From: Bacillota bacterium
GTDB lineage: Bacteria; Bacillota; Sulfobacillia; JACIYH01
Direction of reading: 5' to 3'
Assembly (NCBI GenBank): GCA_030019365.1
Contig: JASEFA010000015.1
Location: 1 to 36,865 of the forward strand
DNA length: 36,865 bases
Shown here: positions 1 through 7,676 of the stretch, piece by piece
Numbering within the stretch: position 1 is the first letter of the stretch
How the letters are laid out: every line of letters starts with the position of its first letter
Notes under the pieces: model-generated
Seen by the model: only the letters and a program-made list of their open reading frames with translations
Database searches by the model: none
Told to the model about the DNA's origin: nothing
Translations under genes and position numbers: made by a program

Positions 1-104
1 GCAGCCTTCACCTTCACCAGTACCTCGCCCGGACCCGGCCGGGGCACGTCCACCTCGCCCAGCTCGGCTCCCGGACCAGAGCCCAGCTTAACTATCGCTT
101 TCAT
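1..104 (-). CDS. Zinc-type medium-chain alcohol dehydrogenase, N-terminus only (runs off left edge)
   Basis: Only the first 34 or so codons are inside the window. They read [20 protein letters not shown] followed by a [15 protein letters not shown] stretch. This is the typical opening of medium-chain zinc alcohol dehydrogenases, in which a short beta strand leads to the P-x-P-x-x-x-E-V-L-V-K-V segment of the GroES-like domain. The start is ATG at 104-102, preceded by GGAGG with good spacing. It overlaps the end of the threonine aldolase gene by 17 bases, so the two are translationally coupled. That neighbour makes L-threonine 3-dehydrogenase an attractive guess, but sorbitol or other polyol dehydrogenases begin the same way and the zinc and substrate residues lie outside the window. 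Confidence 0.75.
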   Translation of the reverse strand, partial: MKAIVKLGSGPGAELGEVDVPRPGPGEVLVKVKA

Positions 105-1152
105 CGCCGCTTCCTCCCCTGCGCCACAGGCTGGATCCCACCCTGCGGACGGCCACCAGCGCCGCCTCCACGTCACGGGCGGTGACGTGCCGGTGGGTCA
201 CCATGCGTATCCGCTGGCCGAGATGCAGGCACAGGACACCTTCGCGCTCCAGGGCCCGCACCATTTCGCGGGCGGTCAGCGGAGGCGCCACCTCGAAGAA
301 AACGATGTTGGTCTGGACCTGTTCGGGCGGCAACGCCAGACGGACGAACGGCATATCGGCCATTCCCTCGGCCAAGCGGCGGGCGTTGGCGTGATCTCCG
401 GCCAGGCACTCGGGCATGGTCTGGAGCGCCACCAGCCCCGCAGCAGCCAGGATCCCCGCCTGACGCATGGATCCGCCCAGAAGATGCCGCAGCTCCCTGG
501 CCTCCCGCACGAATTCCCGGCTGCCCAGAAGAAGCGAACCCGCCGGCGCCGACAAACCTTTGGACAGGCAGCACATCAACGCATCCGCATCTCGGGCCAG
601 CCGGGCCACCGGCTCGCCCAGGGCGACAGCCGCGTTGAAGAGCCGGGCCCCGTCGAGGTACACGGGGATACCCCGCCCCCGGGCCAGTCCGGCCAGGCGA
701 GCGGTTTCCGCAGAAGACATGGCCACCCCGCCGCCGGCATTGTACGTGTTCTCCAGACACAGCAGCCGGTAGCTCGGAAAGCCGGATTCCAGTTCCCCCT
801 CCAGCTTGTCGGGGTCCATGTGTCCGTCGGGCGCGGGCACACCTCGGGCGGACACCCCGATGAACCCCGCCAGGCCGGAAAGCACTATGTGGGCATCGGG
901 GAAACAGGCCAGCCAGTCACCCGGACGCAGGAAGAGCCTCAGGGCCAGTGAGTTGGCCATCATCCCGCTGGGCACGAACAGGGCCGCCTCCTTGCCCAGG
1001 AGTTCCGCCGCCGCTTCCTCGAGGCGGGTCACGGATGAGCGATCCCCCAGGGTATCGTCACCCAGCTCCGCCTCCGCCATGGCCTTCCACATCTCGGGCG
1101 TGGGCTGCGTTACGGTATCGCTCCTCAGATCTATCCCAGCCGCCTCCGGCAC
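88..1152 (-). CDS. ltaE: Low-specificity L-threonine aldolase (PLP-dependent)
   Basis: This cytoplasmic PLP enzyme splits L-threonine or L-allo-threonine into glycine and acetaldehyde. The 354-residue product has the family layout: the opening [15 protein letters not shown], the LGDDTLGDR loop, the [12 protein letters not shown] helix of the PLP pocket, LDGAR near residues 167-170 and the PLP lysine in LSKGLSAP at about residue 198. Its length is normal for the family. I chose GTG at 1152 because GAGGAGG lies 7 bases upstream; the adjacent TTG at 1155 is the alternative. It starts 12 bases after the amidohydrolase stop and overlaps the following dehydrogenase gene by 17 bases, so it sits in an operon. 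Acetaldehyde from this reaction could feed AOR-type enzymes, two of which lie in this window; that link is inference. Confidence 0.92.
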   Translation of the reverse strand: MPEAAGIDLRSDTVTQPTPEMWKAMAEAELGDDTLGDRSSVTRLEEAAAELLGKEAALFVPSGMMANSLALRLFLRPGDWLACFPDAHIVLSGLAGFIGVSARGVPAPDGHMDPDKLEGELESGFPSYRLLCLENTYNAGGGVAMSSAETARLAGLARGRGIPVYLDGARLFNAAVALGEPVARLARDADALMCCLSKGLSAPAGSLLLGSREFVREARELRHLLGGSMRQAGILAAAGLVALQTMPECLAGDHANARRLAEGMADMPFVRLALPPEQVQTNIVFFEVAPPLTAREMVRALEREGVLCLHLGQRIRMVTHRHVTARDVEAALVAVRRVGSSLWRRGGSGDESDS

Positions 1153-1164
1153 CAAACCGCCTCC

Positions 1165-2379
1165 TCAAACACACGGCCAGGTGGGCAGATTGCCCCCCAG
1201 CTCGTTCCGGTATATCACCCCCGCCTTCATGACCAGGCGGGGCTCACCCAGCAGGCGCAGGTCCTCCATGGGGTTACCCATGACCAGGATGAGGTCGGCG
1301 GCCTTCCCGGGCTCCAGCGTACCCACTTCGTCCGCAACACCCAGGAGTTCGGCTGCCCACCGGGTGGCCGCCAGGATGGACTGGTACTCACCCAATCCCC
1401 TTTCGTGGAGCAGGCCGACCTCGGTTGCCACCATGCCGTGGGGGGTGAGGGTGACACCGGCATCGGTGCCCGCCGCCACCTTCACGCCCGCCGCGATGGC
1501 CATTTCGGCACTGCCCCAATGCCGGGACCTGATCTCGCGGGCCCTGGCCACTATCCAGGCCGGCACCCCTTCGCCGCGGAAAAGGTCCAGGAGGGCGAAG
1601 GAAGGGGTCAGGGTGGGCACCAGGTAAACACCCCGGTCTTTCAGGAGGCTCGTCGATGCCTCGTCCAGGAAAACCCCGTGCTCCACGCTGGCTACTCCGG
1701 CCAGGGCACAGGCACGGATCCCTTCGGCAGCCTGGGCGTGGGCCACCACCTTCCTCCCCGCCCGGGCGGCCTCCTCGACGACCACGCTCAGTTCGTCCGC
1801 GGTGAACTGCGGGCGACGGGGATGGGAGCCCCTGGTGATCACGCCACCGGTCGCCATCACCTTGATCTGATCGGCGCCGGCCTTCAGCTCGGTGCGGACC
1901 GCCTTCACCAGCTCGCGGGCATCGTCGGCCTCCCGCCCTATCAGGTGCGCATGCCCGCCGGTGGTGGTGAGGCAAAGCCCGCTCGCCAGCACCCTCGGCC
2001 CGACAGCAGCACCTCGCCCGATGCAGTCGCGGAGCAGCAGATCGATGCAGGCAGGCCCGCCGCAATCGCGCACGGTGGTAACCCCCGCCATCAGGTTCCG
2101 CAAGGCATTGGTAGCCGCGCGAGCCACGGTCGCCTCGGGCGGTTCGGCCGCCAGGGTGGCAAACGGGTCGGACCCCCCGTCCAGGCAGAGGTGAACGTGG
2201 CAGTCGATGAGGCCCGGCAGGACCGCGTATCCCGATACCTCGACCACCTGCGTCCCCGGGGGCGGTTCAAGGCCCCGCTCCACCGTGGCGATCCTGTCCC
2301 CTTCCACGAGGACGTCACCCTGAAAAGGGGTGGGAGAACAGCAATCGATTACGAGGGCATCTCTGAAGAGTACCCTCAC
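1165..2379 (-). CDS. Metal-dependent amidohydrolase (imidazolonepropionase/prolidase-like, amidohydrolase superfamily)
   Basis: The 404-residue protein has a complete amidohydrolase metal site. HVH at residues 61-63 follows the LPGLIDC strand. A likely carboxylated lysine lies at residue 173 (QIKVMATGG), with histidines near 214 (VVAHAQ) and 234 (VEHGVF) and the catalytic aspartate near 306 (AGTDAG). The N- and C-terminal beta-sandwich parts (ADLILVMGNPMEDL near the end) are also present. Relatives include Xaa-Pro or Xaa-Arg dipeptidases and imidazolonepropionase-like cyclic amidases, so the substrate is probably an amide or cyclic amide bond. The start is GTG at 2379. It lies 40 bases after the second amidohydrolase and 12 bases before threonine aldolase, in the IclR-led cluster. 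The exact substrate cannot be read from sequence. Confidence 0.85.
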   Translation of the reverse strand: MRVLFRDALVIDCCSPTPFQGDVLVEGDRIATVERGLEPPPGTQVVEVSGYAVLPGLIDCHVHLCLDGGSDPFATLAAEPPEATVARAATNALRNLMAGVTTVRDCGGPACIDLLLRDCIGRGAAVGPRVLASGLCLTTTGGHAHLIGREADDARELVKAVRTELKAGADQIKVMATGGVITRGSHPRRPQFTADELSVVVEEAARAGRKVVAHAQAAEGIRACALAGVASVEHGVFLDEASTSLLKDRGVYLVPTLTPSFALLDLFRGEGVPAWIVARAREIRSRHWGSAEMAIAAGVKVAAGTDAGVTLTPHGMVATEVGLLHERGLGEYQSILAATRWAAELLGVADEVGTLEPGKAADLILVMGNPMEDLRLLGEPRLVMKAGVIYRNELGGNLPTWPCV

Positions 2380-2419
2380 GCCTTCACCCCCCGCAGACAG
2401 ACAGACACGGCAACCCTCG

Positions 2420-3145
2420 TCAGATCAACTTGTAGATGCGGGCCAGGTTCTCCCCGAATATCAGCACCTCGGCCTCGGCCCCGAGGTTGAGGCGCCGTAT
2501 GGCCTCCACGCAGAGGTCCGGGTAAGAACCCGGTGCGTTGGAGCCGAACACCACCCTCTCCGGACCCAGCTCCTTCACGGCGAACTTGATCAGGATCGGT
2601 TCCACGCATATCAGCGTGGTCCCCAGGTAGATATTGGGGCACATCCTGGCTGCCAGGATGGCTTGGTTTTCCCGGAAACGGTATCCCATGTGGTCCATGA
2701 TGATGGGGACCTCGGGGTACCTCTGTGCCAGAGCGGCGATCTCAAGCGGGTAACAGTTGTAAGAGCCGGAGTGGATGTTGACCGGAATCCCCAGCTCGCG
2801 GGCCTTCTCCATCACCGGGTCCACAGTCGGACTCTCTACCGCGTATCCGTGAAAAGTCGGCATCAGCTTGAGGGCCTTCAGCCCCCACCGGGTGATCGCC
2901 GTCTCCAGTTCCTCAACCGCTTCCTGCCCGAAGCGGGGATTCACCTGGGCGCACCCGATGATGCGATCCTCGTACCCCCGGATCGCCTCGGCCAGCCCGC
3001 GGTTGTCGGGCCTGAAGTCGGGCGAGGGCATCAGCACCACCATGTCGATACCGGCTGCGTCCTCCATCTCGAGGATCTCCCGCGGGCCGTAGACTTTCCC
3101 GTCCAGAGGTTGCGGCGACCAGTATGCTTCGAAATCGATCTTCAC
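2420..3145 (-). CDS. Amidohydrolase_2-family TIM-barrel protein with an altered metal site
   Basis: The fold is recognisable as the amidohydrolase-related family that includes 2-pyrone-4,6-dicarboxylate lactonase and ACMSD. There are repeated beta strand/helix units, LKLMPTFHGY, IPVNIHSG (His125), IIMDHMGY (His152), and a final barrel strand RVVFGSN followed by IFGENLARIY. At 241 residues it is somewhat short. Three usual active-site positions are changed: the opening HxH is replaced by DFEAYW (Glu6 and Tyr8), and the late catalytic aspartate of the usual G-S/T-D is Asn203. His125 and His152 remain. This suggests a different metal need, decarboxylase or lactonase chemistry without the standard metal, or a non-catalytic role. 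The start is GTG at 3145 behind GGAGGAGGTC. It lies directly downstream of the IclR regulator. Confidence 0.8.
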   Translation of the reverse strand: MKIDFEAYWSPQPLDGKVYGPREILEMEDAAGIDMVVLMPSPDFRPDNRGLAEAIRGYEDRIIGCAQVNPRFGQEAVEELETAITRWGLKALKLMPTFHGYAVESPTVDPVMEKARELGIPVNIHSGSYNCYPLEIAALAQRYPEVPIIMDHMGYRFRENQAILAARMCPNIYLGTTLICVEPILIKFAVKELGPERVVFGSNAPGSYPDLCVEAIRRLNLGAEAEVLIFGENLARIYKLI

Positions 3146-3178
3146 TGACAGACCTCCTCCAACCTAGCCCGTATGCTC

Positions 3179-4000
3179 CTATCTCAAGCCGGACCGGTGA
3201 CCGAGCCGCATGGACATCCGCCTGGCGGTGTCCAGCACTACGGGCACCAGCTGGGCCAGATAGCCTGCATCCGCTTCCGAAGTGGCAGCGGTCACGCTCA
3301 CGCCCGCCACCACGCGCCCCGCCACATTTCTCACCGGGGCCCCCAGGCAGCAAATCCCCGCAGCGCTTTCCTCCAGGTCGAACGCGTACCCCTGCTCGCG
3401 AACCAAAGCCAGGTGCTCGAGGAACCGCTCCGGGTCCGTTATGGTGGCGGGCGTCCGCCGCGGAAGGCCACGGGTGGCAAGGATTTGCCTTATCTCTTCC
3501 GGGGGCATCCAGGCCACCAGGCACTTACCCAGGGCGGTCGTCTGCACGGGGGCACGCTGCCCCACGCGAGCGTGAAACACAAGACCCAGCTCGCTCCGCT
3601 TTTCGACATTCCTGATGTACAGGACCTCGCCTTTGTCGAGGATGGCCAGGTGGGCCGAGAGACCGGTCTGCTCCGCCAGCCGCTCCAGGTCGTGGGTCAG
3701 CCCCTCGATGCCGTAGTCTGTCAGGAAGAGTTCACCGAGTTCGAACATCTTGGGCCCGATGCGCCACCGCCCCGTATGTGTATTTCTCTCCAGAAAGCCC
3801 CGCATCTCCAGCGTGGCCACGAGACGATGCACCATGCTCTTATGTAGCCCCAGCGCCTCGCTCATCTCGCCCAGCCCCAACTCGGAGGCCCGCTCGTTGA
3901 ACAGCTCGAGTACCGCCAGGGCCCGATCCACCGACTGAAGCAGGAAGTAGGGGTTCTGGCGAGAACCCGACCCTTCTCTCGATACCCGGCCCCCTGCCAC
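3179..4000 (-). CDS. IclR-family transcriptional regulator
   Basis: This is a 273-residue DNA-binding regulator. An N-terminal winged helix-turn-helix starts at LLQSVDRALAVLELF, continues through LGEMSEALGLHKSMVHRLVATL and ends in the GRWRIGPKMFELG wing. It is followed by the IclR effector-binding domain, with TGLSAHLAILDKGEVLYI, PVQTTALGKCLVA and GVSVTAATSEADAGYL. The frame stays open far into the upstream flavoprotein gene, but the true start is most likely GTG at 4000: AAGGAGG at 4009-4015 sits 8 bases before it and the resulting length is normal for the family. It begins 25 bases after the flavoprotein stop and precedes two amidohydrolases and threonine aldolase. It probably controls that catabolic set or the transporter upstream. 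The ligand is unknown. Confidence 0.93.
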   Translation of the reverse strand: MAGGRVSREGSGSRQNPYFLLQSVDRALAVLELFNERASELGLGEMSEALGLHKSMVHRLVATLEMRGFLERNTHTGRWRIGPKMFELGELFLTDYGIEGLTHDLERLAEQTGLSAHLAILDKGEVLYIRNVEKRSELGLVFHARVGQRAPVQTTALGKCLVAWMPPEEIRQILATRGLPRRTPATITDPERFLEHLALVREQGYAFDLEESAAGICCLGAPVRNVAGRVVAGVSVTAATSEADAGYLAQLVPVVLDTARRMSMRLGHRSGLR

Positions 4001-4025
4001 GTTCGCGGCCTCCTTCAACAACTCT

Positions 4026-5750
4026 TCAACAACTTCCGGAGTTGCACCGGAACCTCCTCCGGAAAGGATCCCGGAATACCTCCAGAACGCCTCCCGACTT
4101 CCGCAACCCCAGCGGAACCGAGTAGCGGTCGTCGGGCTGCGGGAAGTCACTGCGGTAGTGTGAGCCCCGGCTCTCGCGCCGCTCCGAACATGCCACCAGG
4201 ATGGCCCTGGCCGCCTCGGCCAGGCTGTTGGCAGCCAGTGCGACCGTCGATGAGCCACGGGCCAGCCAGCACCTGGGATCAAACGCACCCAGCAGGCCCT
4301 CGACGGCCTGGAGGGCTGTGCCGAGGCCGGCAGCATCCCTCACCACGAGAGCAGCGCCGTCCGTCTCCCGCTTGACCCTGAGCACGACCTCACGCGGAGA
4401 AAGATGGCTGTCGACCACCACCTCGCGGAAGGGATACACGTCCAGGGTCTCGGCCGCCTCCCGCAGGAAAGTTTCGGGCGCCACCTCGTCCGTCCCGCGC
4501 GCGAACGTCGCCGCCGAACGCCCCGCCCGGTACCCGAACACCTGCGTGGCGGCGATCATATTGCCCCCCAGGCGGTCCGCCCCGTGCGGCCCGGCGGCCA
4601 CTTCGCCCGCCGCATACAGGCCGGGAACTCCCGTTGAGGTATCGGCTCCGATCACCAGCCCGCCGTTGAACGCCTGCGCAAAGGGGGCCACTATGAGGCT
4701 CTGGCGAAGGTCGATGCCCAGCCTGCTCACCCACCTGACCCAGGTCGAACTGAACCACCGCTCGTCTTCCAGCAGCGACTGCGGTAACTCCAGCAGGACC
4801 CCGCCCGACGGGAACCCCCGCCCGGCCACCATTTCCGATGCCACCGCGATGTCGACCCACCGGCTGGGCAGCCTGCTGGAGAACGGACCATGCGTGCTCC
4901 TCTCGGCAAGCACTTCCTCTGCACTGGTCCCCCGGGGAAGATAATCGTGCAGAAACTCGCGCCCCTGGACGTTGAGCATCCGGGGAACGTGGGTGAAAAC
5001 TCTCTCGGACAGCAACACCTTGGGAGCCGGGCGGGTGATGGCGAAAAGGATCTGGATGAACTCCATGTTGGCCAGCTCAGCCCCGGCATCAAGGCCCAGG
5101 ACGTACCCGTCGCCGGTCGCCTCCCCTCCGCTCAGGCCCAGGCGGTAAACCTGCGTGCCACCACCGGTGGCCAGCACGACCGCCCGTCCCTTGAGGCCCA
5201 CGATGCCTGATGGCGTAGCCGCAAGCGCTCCCACGCACCGCCCGCCGTGCTTCACGAGGCCGAAGACGTGGTGACGCTCCCGCACGAGGCAACCGGCCGA
5301 GAGCGCCCGGCCCACCAGAACCTGCCTGATTACGTCCATCCCGTGGGCCGCCATCGCCCGCGGTCTGCGCGCGAAGCACCCCACCATCCTGAGGGGTTCG
5401 GACCCGTCTGTGAGGAAGGGTATGCCATAGCTCTGCAGGTCCCGGAAGCGTACGGGAGCCTCCTCCGCGAGAATGCGGGCTAAGACGGGATCCTCCATGC
5501 CCTGGCCGGCTTCTCTGATCTCCCTGAGGTGTTCCTCGGGGCTGTCACCTTCTGCCCCGGTCAGCACCGCCTGCATCCCCCAGCCGGGGGTCTTGGGATA
5601 AAACGTGGCACCGGAGTACCCCAGGCGCCCCTTGGTGACGATGGCGGTGCGCAGGCCCGCCCCCGCCGCCTCAATGGCTGCCCTTATGCCTGCCGCTCCT
5701 CCGCCTATGATCAGGACGTCAAATGCTTCCGTGCGGTCCACTTTGAGCAA
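4026..5750 (-). CDS. FAD-dependent oxidoreductase of the FrdA/SdhA/AprA flavoprotein family
   Basis: The N-terminal dinucleotide-binding motif FDVLIIGGGAAGIRAA (GGGAAG at about residues 16-21) is followed by the GRLGYSGAT segment and the ATGGGTQVYRL strand. TSTGVPGLYAAGEVAAGPHGADRLGGN is the typical FAD-closing motif of the fumarate reductase/succinate dehydrogenase/aspartate oxidase/APS reductase group. The helical C-terminal domain carries the signature SRGSHYRSDFPQPDD at about 525-541. There is no signal peptide, so it is cytoplasmic. No iron-sulfur partner (FrdB or AprB type) or membrane anchor is encoded nearby, so electrons must come from an unlinked partner. The start is uncertain: TTG at 5750 follows a G-rich stretch and the permease stop by 4 bases, GTG at 5741 is an alternative, and an ATG at 5792 would lie inside the permease gene. 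Confidence 0.85.
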   Translation of the reverse strand: MLKVDRTEAFDVLIIGGGAAGIRAAIEAAGAGLRTAIVTKGRLGYSGATFYPKTPGWGMQAVLTGAEGDSPEEHLREIREAGQGMEDPVLARILAEEAPVRFRDLQSYGIPFLTDGSEPLRMVGCFARRPRAMAAHGMDVIRQVLVGRALSAGCLVRERHHVFGLVKHGGRCVGALAATPSGIVGLKGRAVVLATGGGTQVYRLGLSGGEATGDGYVLGLDAGAELANMEFIQILFAITRPAPKVLLSERVFTHVPRMLNVQGREFLHDYLPRGTSAEEVLAERSTHGPFSSRLPSRWVDIAVASEMVAGRGFPSGGVLLELPQSLLEDERWFSSTWVRWVSRLGIDLRQSLIVAPFAQAFNGGLVIGADTSTGVPGLYAAGEVAAGPHGADRLGGNMIAATQVFGYRAGRSAATFARGTDEVAPETFLREAAETLDVYPFREVVVDSHLSPREVVLRVKRETDGAALVVRDAAGLGTALQAVEGLLGAFDPRCWLARGSSTVALAANSLAEAARAILVACSERRESRGSHYRSDFPQPDDRYSVPLGLRKSGGVLEVFRDPFRRRFRCNSGSC

Positions 5751-5754
5751 TGTA

Positions 5755-6636
5755 CTAGGCCCCCCGGTCGTCAGCCCGAACGTCAAGTGCATCCCGCAGG
5801 CCGTCGCCCACGAAGTTGATGCTCAGCACCGACAGGGCGATCATCAGACCCGGCGGTACCCACAGCCAGGGCATGTGGCGCAGTATGGTGAGAGACTGGG
5901 CGTCTGTCAGCATGTTCCCCCAGGTGGGAATGGGGGGAGGAACGCCAACGCCGAGAAAGCTCATGGCCGACTCGATGAGGATTGCCTGTGCCACGCCCAG
6001 GGTGACGTTCACCATTATGGTCGGAACCACGTTCGGGAGCATATGGACAAAAATGGTGCGGGCATCCCGGGCACCGCAGGCCTGGGCCGCCTCAACGAAC
6101 TCCCGCGTCCTCAACGACAGAAACTCGCCGCGCACCAGACGCGCCAGGGGAGGCCACCCCACCAGCCCGATCACCAGCATCACGTTCCACAGGCTTGGCC
6201 CGACCACCGCCACCATGGTGATGAGCAACAGCAGTATGGGGAAGCTCAAAACCACATCCGCCAGCCGCATCACCACGTGATCAACCCAGCCACCGTAGTA
6301 ACCGGCAAGCACCCCCACGAATACGCCGATCACCGTGTAAATCCCTACCGCTACGATCCCCACCGATAGCGACACCCGCGCCCCGTATATCAGACGGCTC
6401 AGGACGTCGCGACCGGAGGAGTCAGCCCCCAGCCAGTACTGTCGCGACGGCGGCGACCGATAAGCACCGAGATCGACCCCGTAAGGGTCACGCGGAGCCA
6501 CCCACGGGGCGAACACCGCCAGGAAAACCAGCGTGGCCAGGATCGCGCCTCCCAGCAACGCCAACCGGTGACGCCGGAACCGGGCCCACACACCTCTGCC
6601 GCCGCGTTTCTTCGACCCGCTCGCCAAACTGCTCAC
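5755..6636 (-). CDS. Dpp/Opp-type ABC transporter permease, DppC-like (set 1)
   Basis: This integral membrane permease of about 293 residues belongs to a peptide/nickel-type uptake system. It has the N-terminal OppC segment before the first membrane helix (FRRHRLALLGGAILATLVFLAVFAPW), LGADSSGRDVLSRLIYGARVSLSVG, and the cytoplasmic EAA loop EFVEAAQACGARDARTIFVH that docks the ATPase. It ends with LSINFVGDGLRDALDVR. I place the start at GTG 6636, one base after the TAG of the DppB-like gene, because the open frame upstream lies entirely inside that gene. The flavoprotein gene follows within 4 bases. No ATPase genes (DppD/DppF) are present in this set. Confidence 0.93.
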   Translation of the reverse strand: MSSLASGSKKRGGRGVWARFRRHRLALLGGAILATLVFLAVFAPWVAPRDPYGVDLGAYRSPPSRQYWLGADSSGRDVLSRLIYGARVSLSVGIVAVGIYTVIGVFVGVLAGYYGGWVDHVVMRLADVVLSFPILLLLITMVAVVGPSLWNVMLVIGLVGWPPLARLVRGEFLSLRTREFVEAAQACGARDARTIFVHMLPNVVPTIMVNVTLGVAQAILIESAMSFLGVGVPPPIPTWGNMLTDAQSLTILRHMPWLWVPPGLMIALSVLSINFVGDGLRDALDVRADDRGA

Positions 6637-6637
6637 C

Positions 6638-7600
6638 CTACCTGTACCGGATGCGGGGATCGATGACCGAATATGCCACATCCGCCGCCAGATTGCACAG
6701 GACCACCAAAACCGCACTGATGAAATTGACGCCCATTATCGTCGAATAGTCGCGCCTGGCGATGCTCGCTATGGCAAGCGATCCCACGCCGGGCCATTGA
6801 AATATCTGTTCGGTAATAACGGCCCCGCCAAAGAGGGCGGGAATGTTCAGAGCAACGACCGTGACCACCGGGATCAGGGCATTTCGCAAGGCATGCCTGT
6901 ATATGACGACGCGTTCGTGCAGCCCCTTGGCCCGGGCGGTGCGAACAAAGTCCTGCCTGAGCACCTCCAGGAGGGAGGAACGGGTATACCGGAGGATTTG
7001 CGCTGCCTGCCCGAAACCAAGCACCGTGGCGGGTAGCACCAGGTGAAGCAGACTGTCCCACAGGCTCGGCGGAACCCCCACGGTATTCATCCCGGCGGTG
7101 GGCAGGATGTCGAGGGAAAGGGCAAAAATGTATATCAGCCCGAGTCCGAGGAAGAACGGCGGGATAGCGATGAACGCCATGCTGAACAACGTGGAGGAGT
7201 AGTCCAGAACCGAGTACTTCCTGACCGCGGAAATGATCCCTACGGGCACCCCGATTCCTGTCCCCACGACCAGGGCCGCCACCAGCAGCCGCACGGTGGC
7301 CGGAAGCCTTTCGGCTATAAGGCCAGCTACCGATTCGCCTGTGGTCAACGAGTATCCGAGATTCCCCCGAGTCAGTTCCTGCAACCAGCGCAGGTACCGC
7401 ACCGGCAAAGGCTGATCGAGACCGAGCTCGTGCCTCCGGGCCTGCAGCCACTCCTGTCCCAGCTCCGCCGCCTGCTCGGGGCTGACCATCATCATTACCG
7501 GGTCGCCGGGCGCCATATTGACGAAAACGAAGGTCAGAACGGTGATTCCGATGAGCACTGGTATGGTGATCAACAAGCGGCGGGCAAGGTAACTCGTCAA
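6638..7600 (-). CDS. Dpp/Opp-type ABC transporter permease, DppB-like (set 1)
   Basis: This membrane permease of about 320 residues begins with the characteristic YLARRLLITIPVLIGITVLTF helix and a PGDPV segment. It contains LGLDQPLPVRYLRWLQ, GNLGYSLTTGESV, and the EAA loop DFVRTARAKGLHERVVIYRH. It ends in VAYSVIDPRIRYR, the usual DppB C-terminus. TTG at 7600 is chosen because GGAGGGAG lies just upstream; the frame is open further, to 7654, but that part overlaps a strong hairpin between this gene and the binding-protein gene. It pairs with the DppC-like gene, which starts one base after its stop. The substrate is likely an oligopeptide or similar compound. Confidence 0.93.
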   Translation of the reverse strand: MTSYLARRLLITIPVLIGITVLTFVFVNMAPGDPVMMMVSPEQAAELGQEWLQARRHELGLDQPLPVRYLRWLQELTRGNLGYSLTTGESVAGLIAERLPATVRLLVAALVVGTGIGVPVGIISAVRKYSVLDYSSTLFSMAFIAIPPFFLGLGLIYIFALSLDILPTAGMNTVGVPPSLWDSLLHLVLPATVLGFGQAAQILRYTRSSLLEVLRQDFVRTARAKGLHERVVIYRHALRNALIPVVTVVALNIPALFGGAVITEQIFQWPGVGSLAIASIARRDYSTIMGVNFISAVLVVLCNLAADVAYSVIDPRIRYR

Positions 7601-7618
7601 CAGACTCCCTCCGTCGCC

Positions 7619-7650
7619 GTGGTGGCAAGGCCCTCTGGCCTTGCCACCAC
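7619..7650 (-). other. Perfect 14-bp stem-loop between binding-protein and permease genes
   Basis: GTGGTGGCAAGGCC at 7619-7632 and its exact reverse complement at 7637-7650 flank a 4-base loop. The hairpin is very stable and G+C-rich. On the transcript (minus strand) no U-run follows, so it is unlikely to be a complete intrinsic terminator. It sits in the 76-base gap after the solute-binding protein gene and just upstream of the permease ribosome binding site. In many ABC operons such hairpins protect the 3' end of the binding-protein message and lower permease expression, which is my inference here. Confidence 0.85.
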
Positions 7651-7676
7651 GCACACTTTCACTCCACCGGCCGGTA

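Noticed and set aside
6633-7628. A second long minus-strand frame of 331 codons within the DppB-like gene.
   Set aside because: It is frame-shifted against the true permease, has no membrane helices and is rich in Arg, Gly and Pro.
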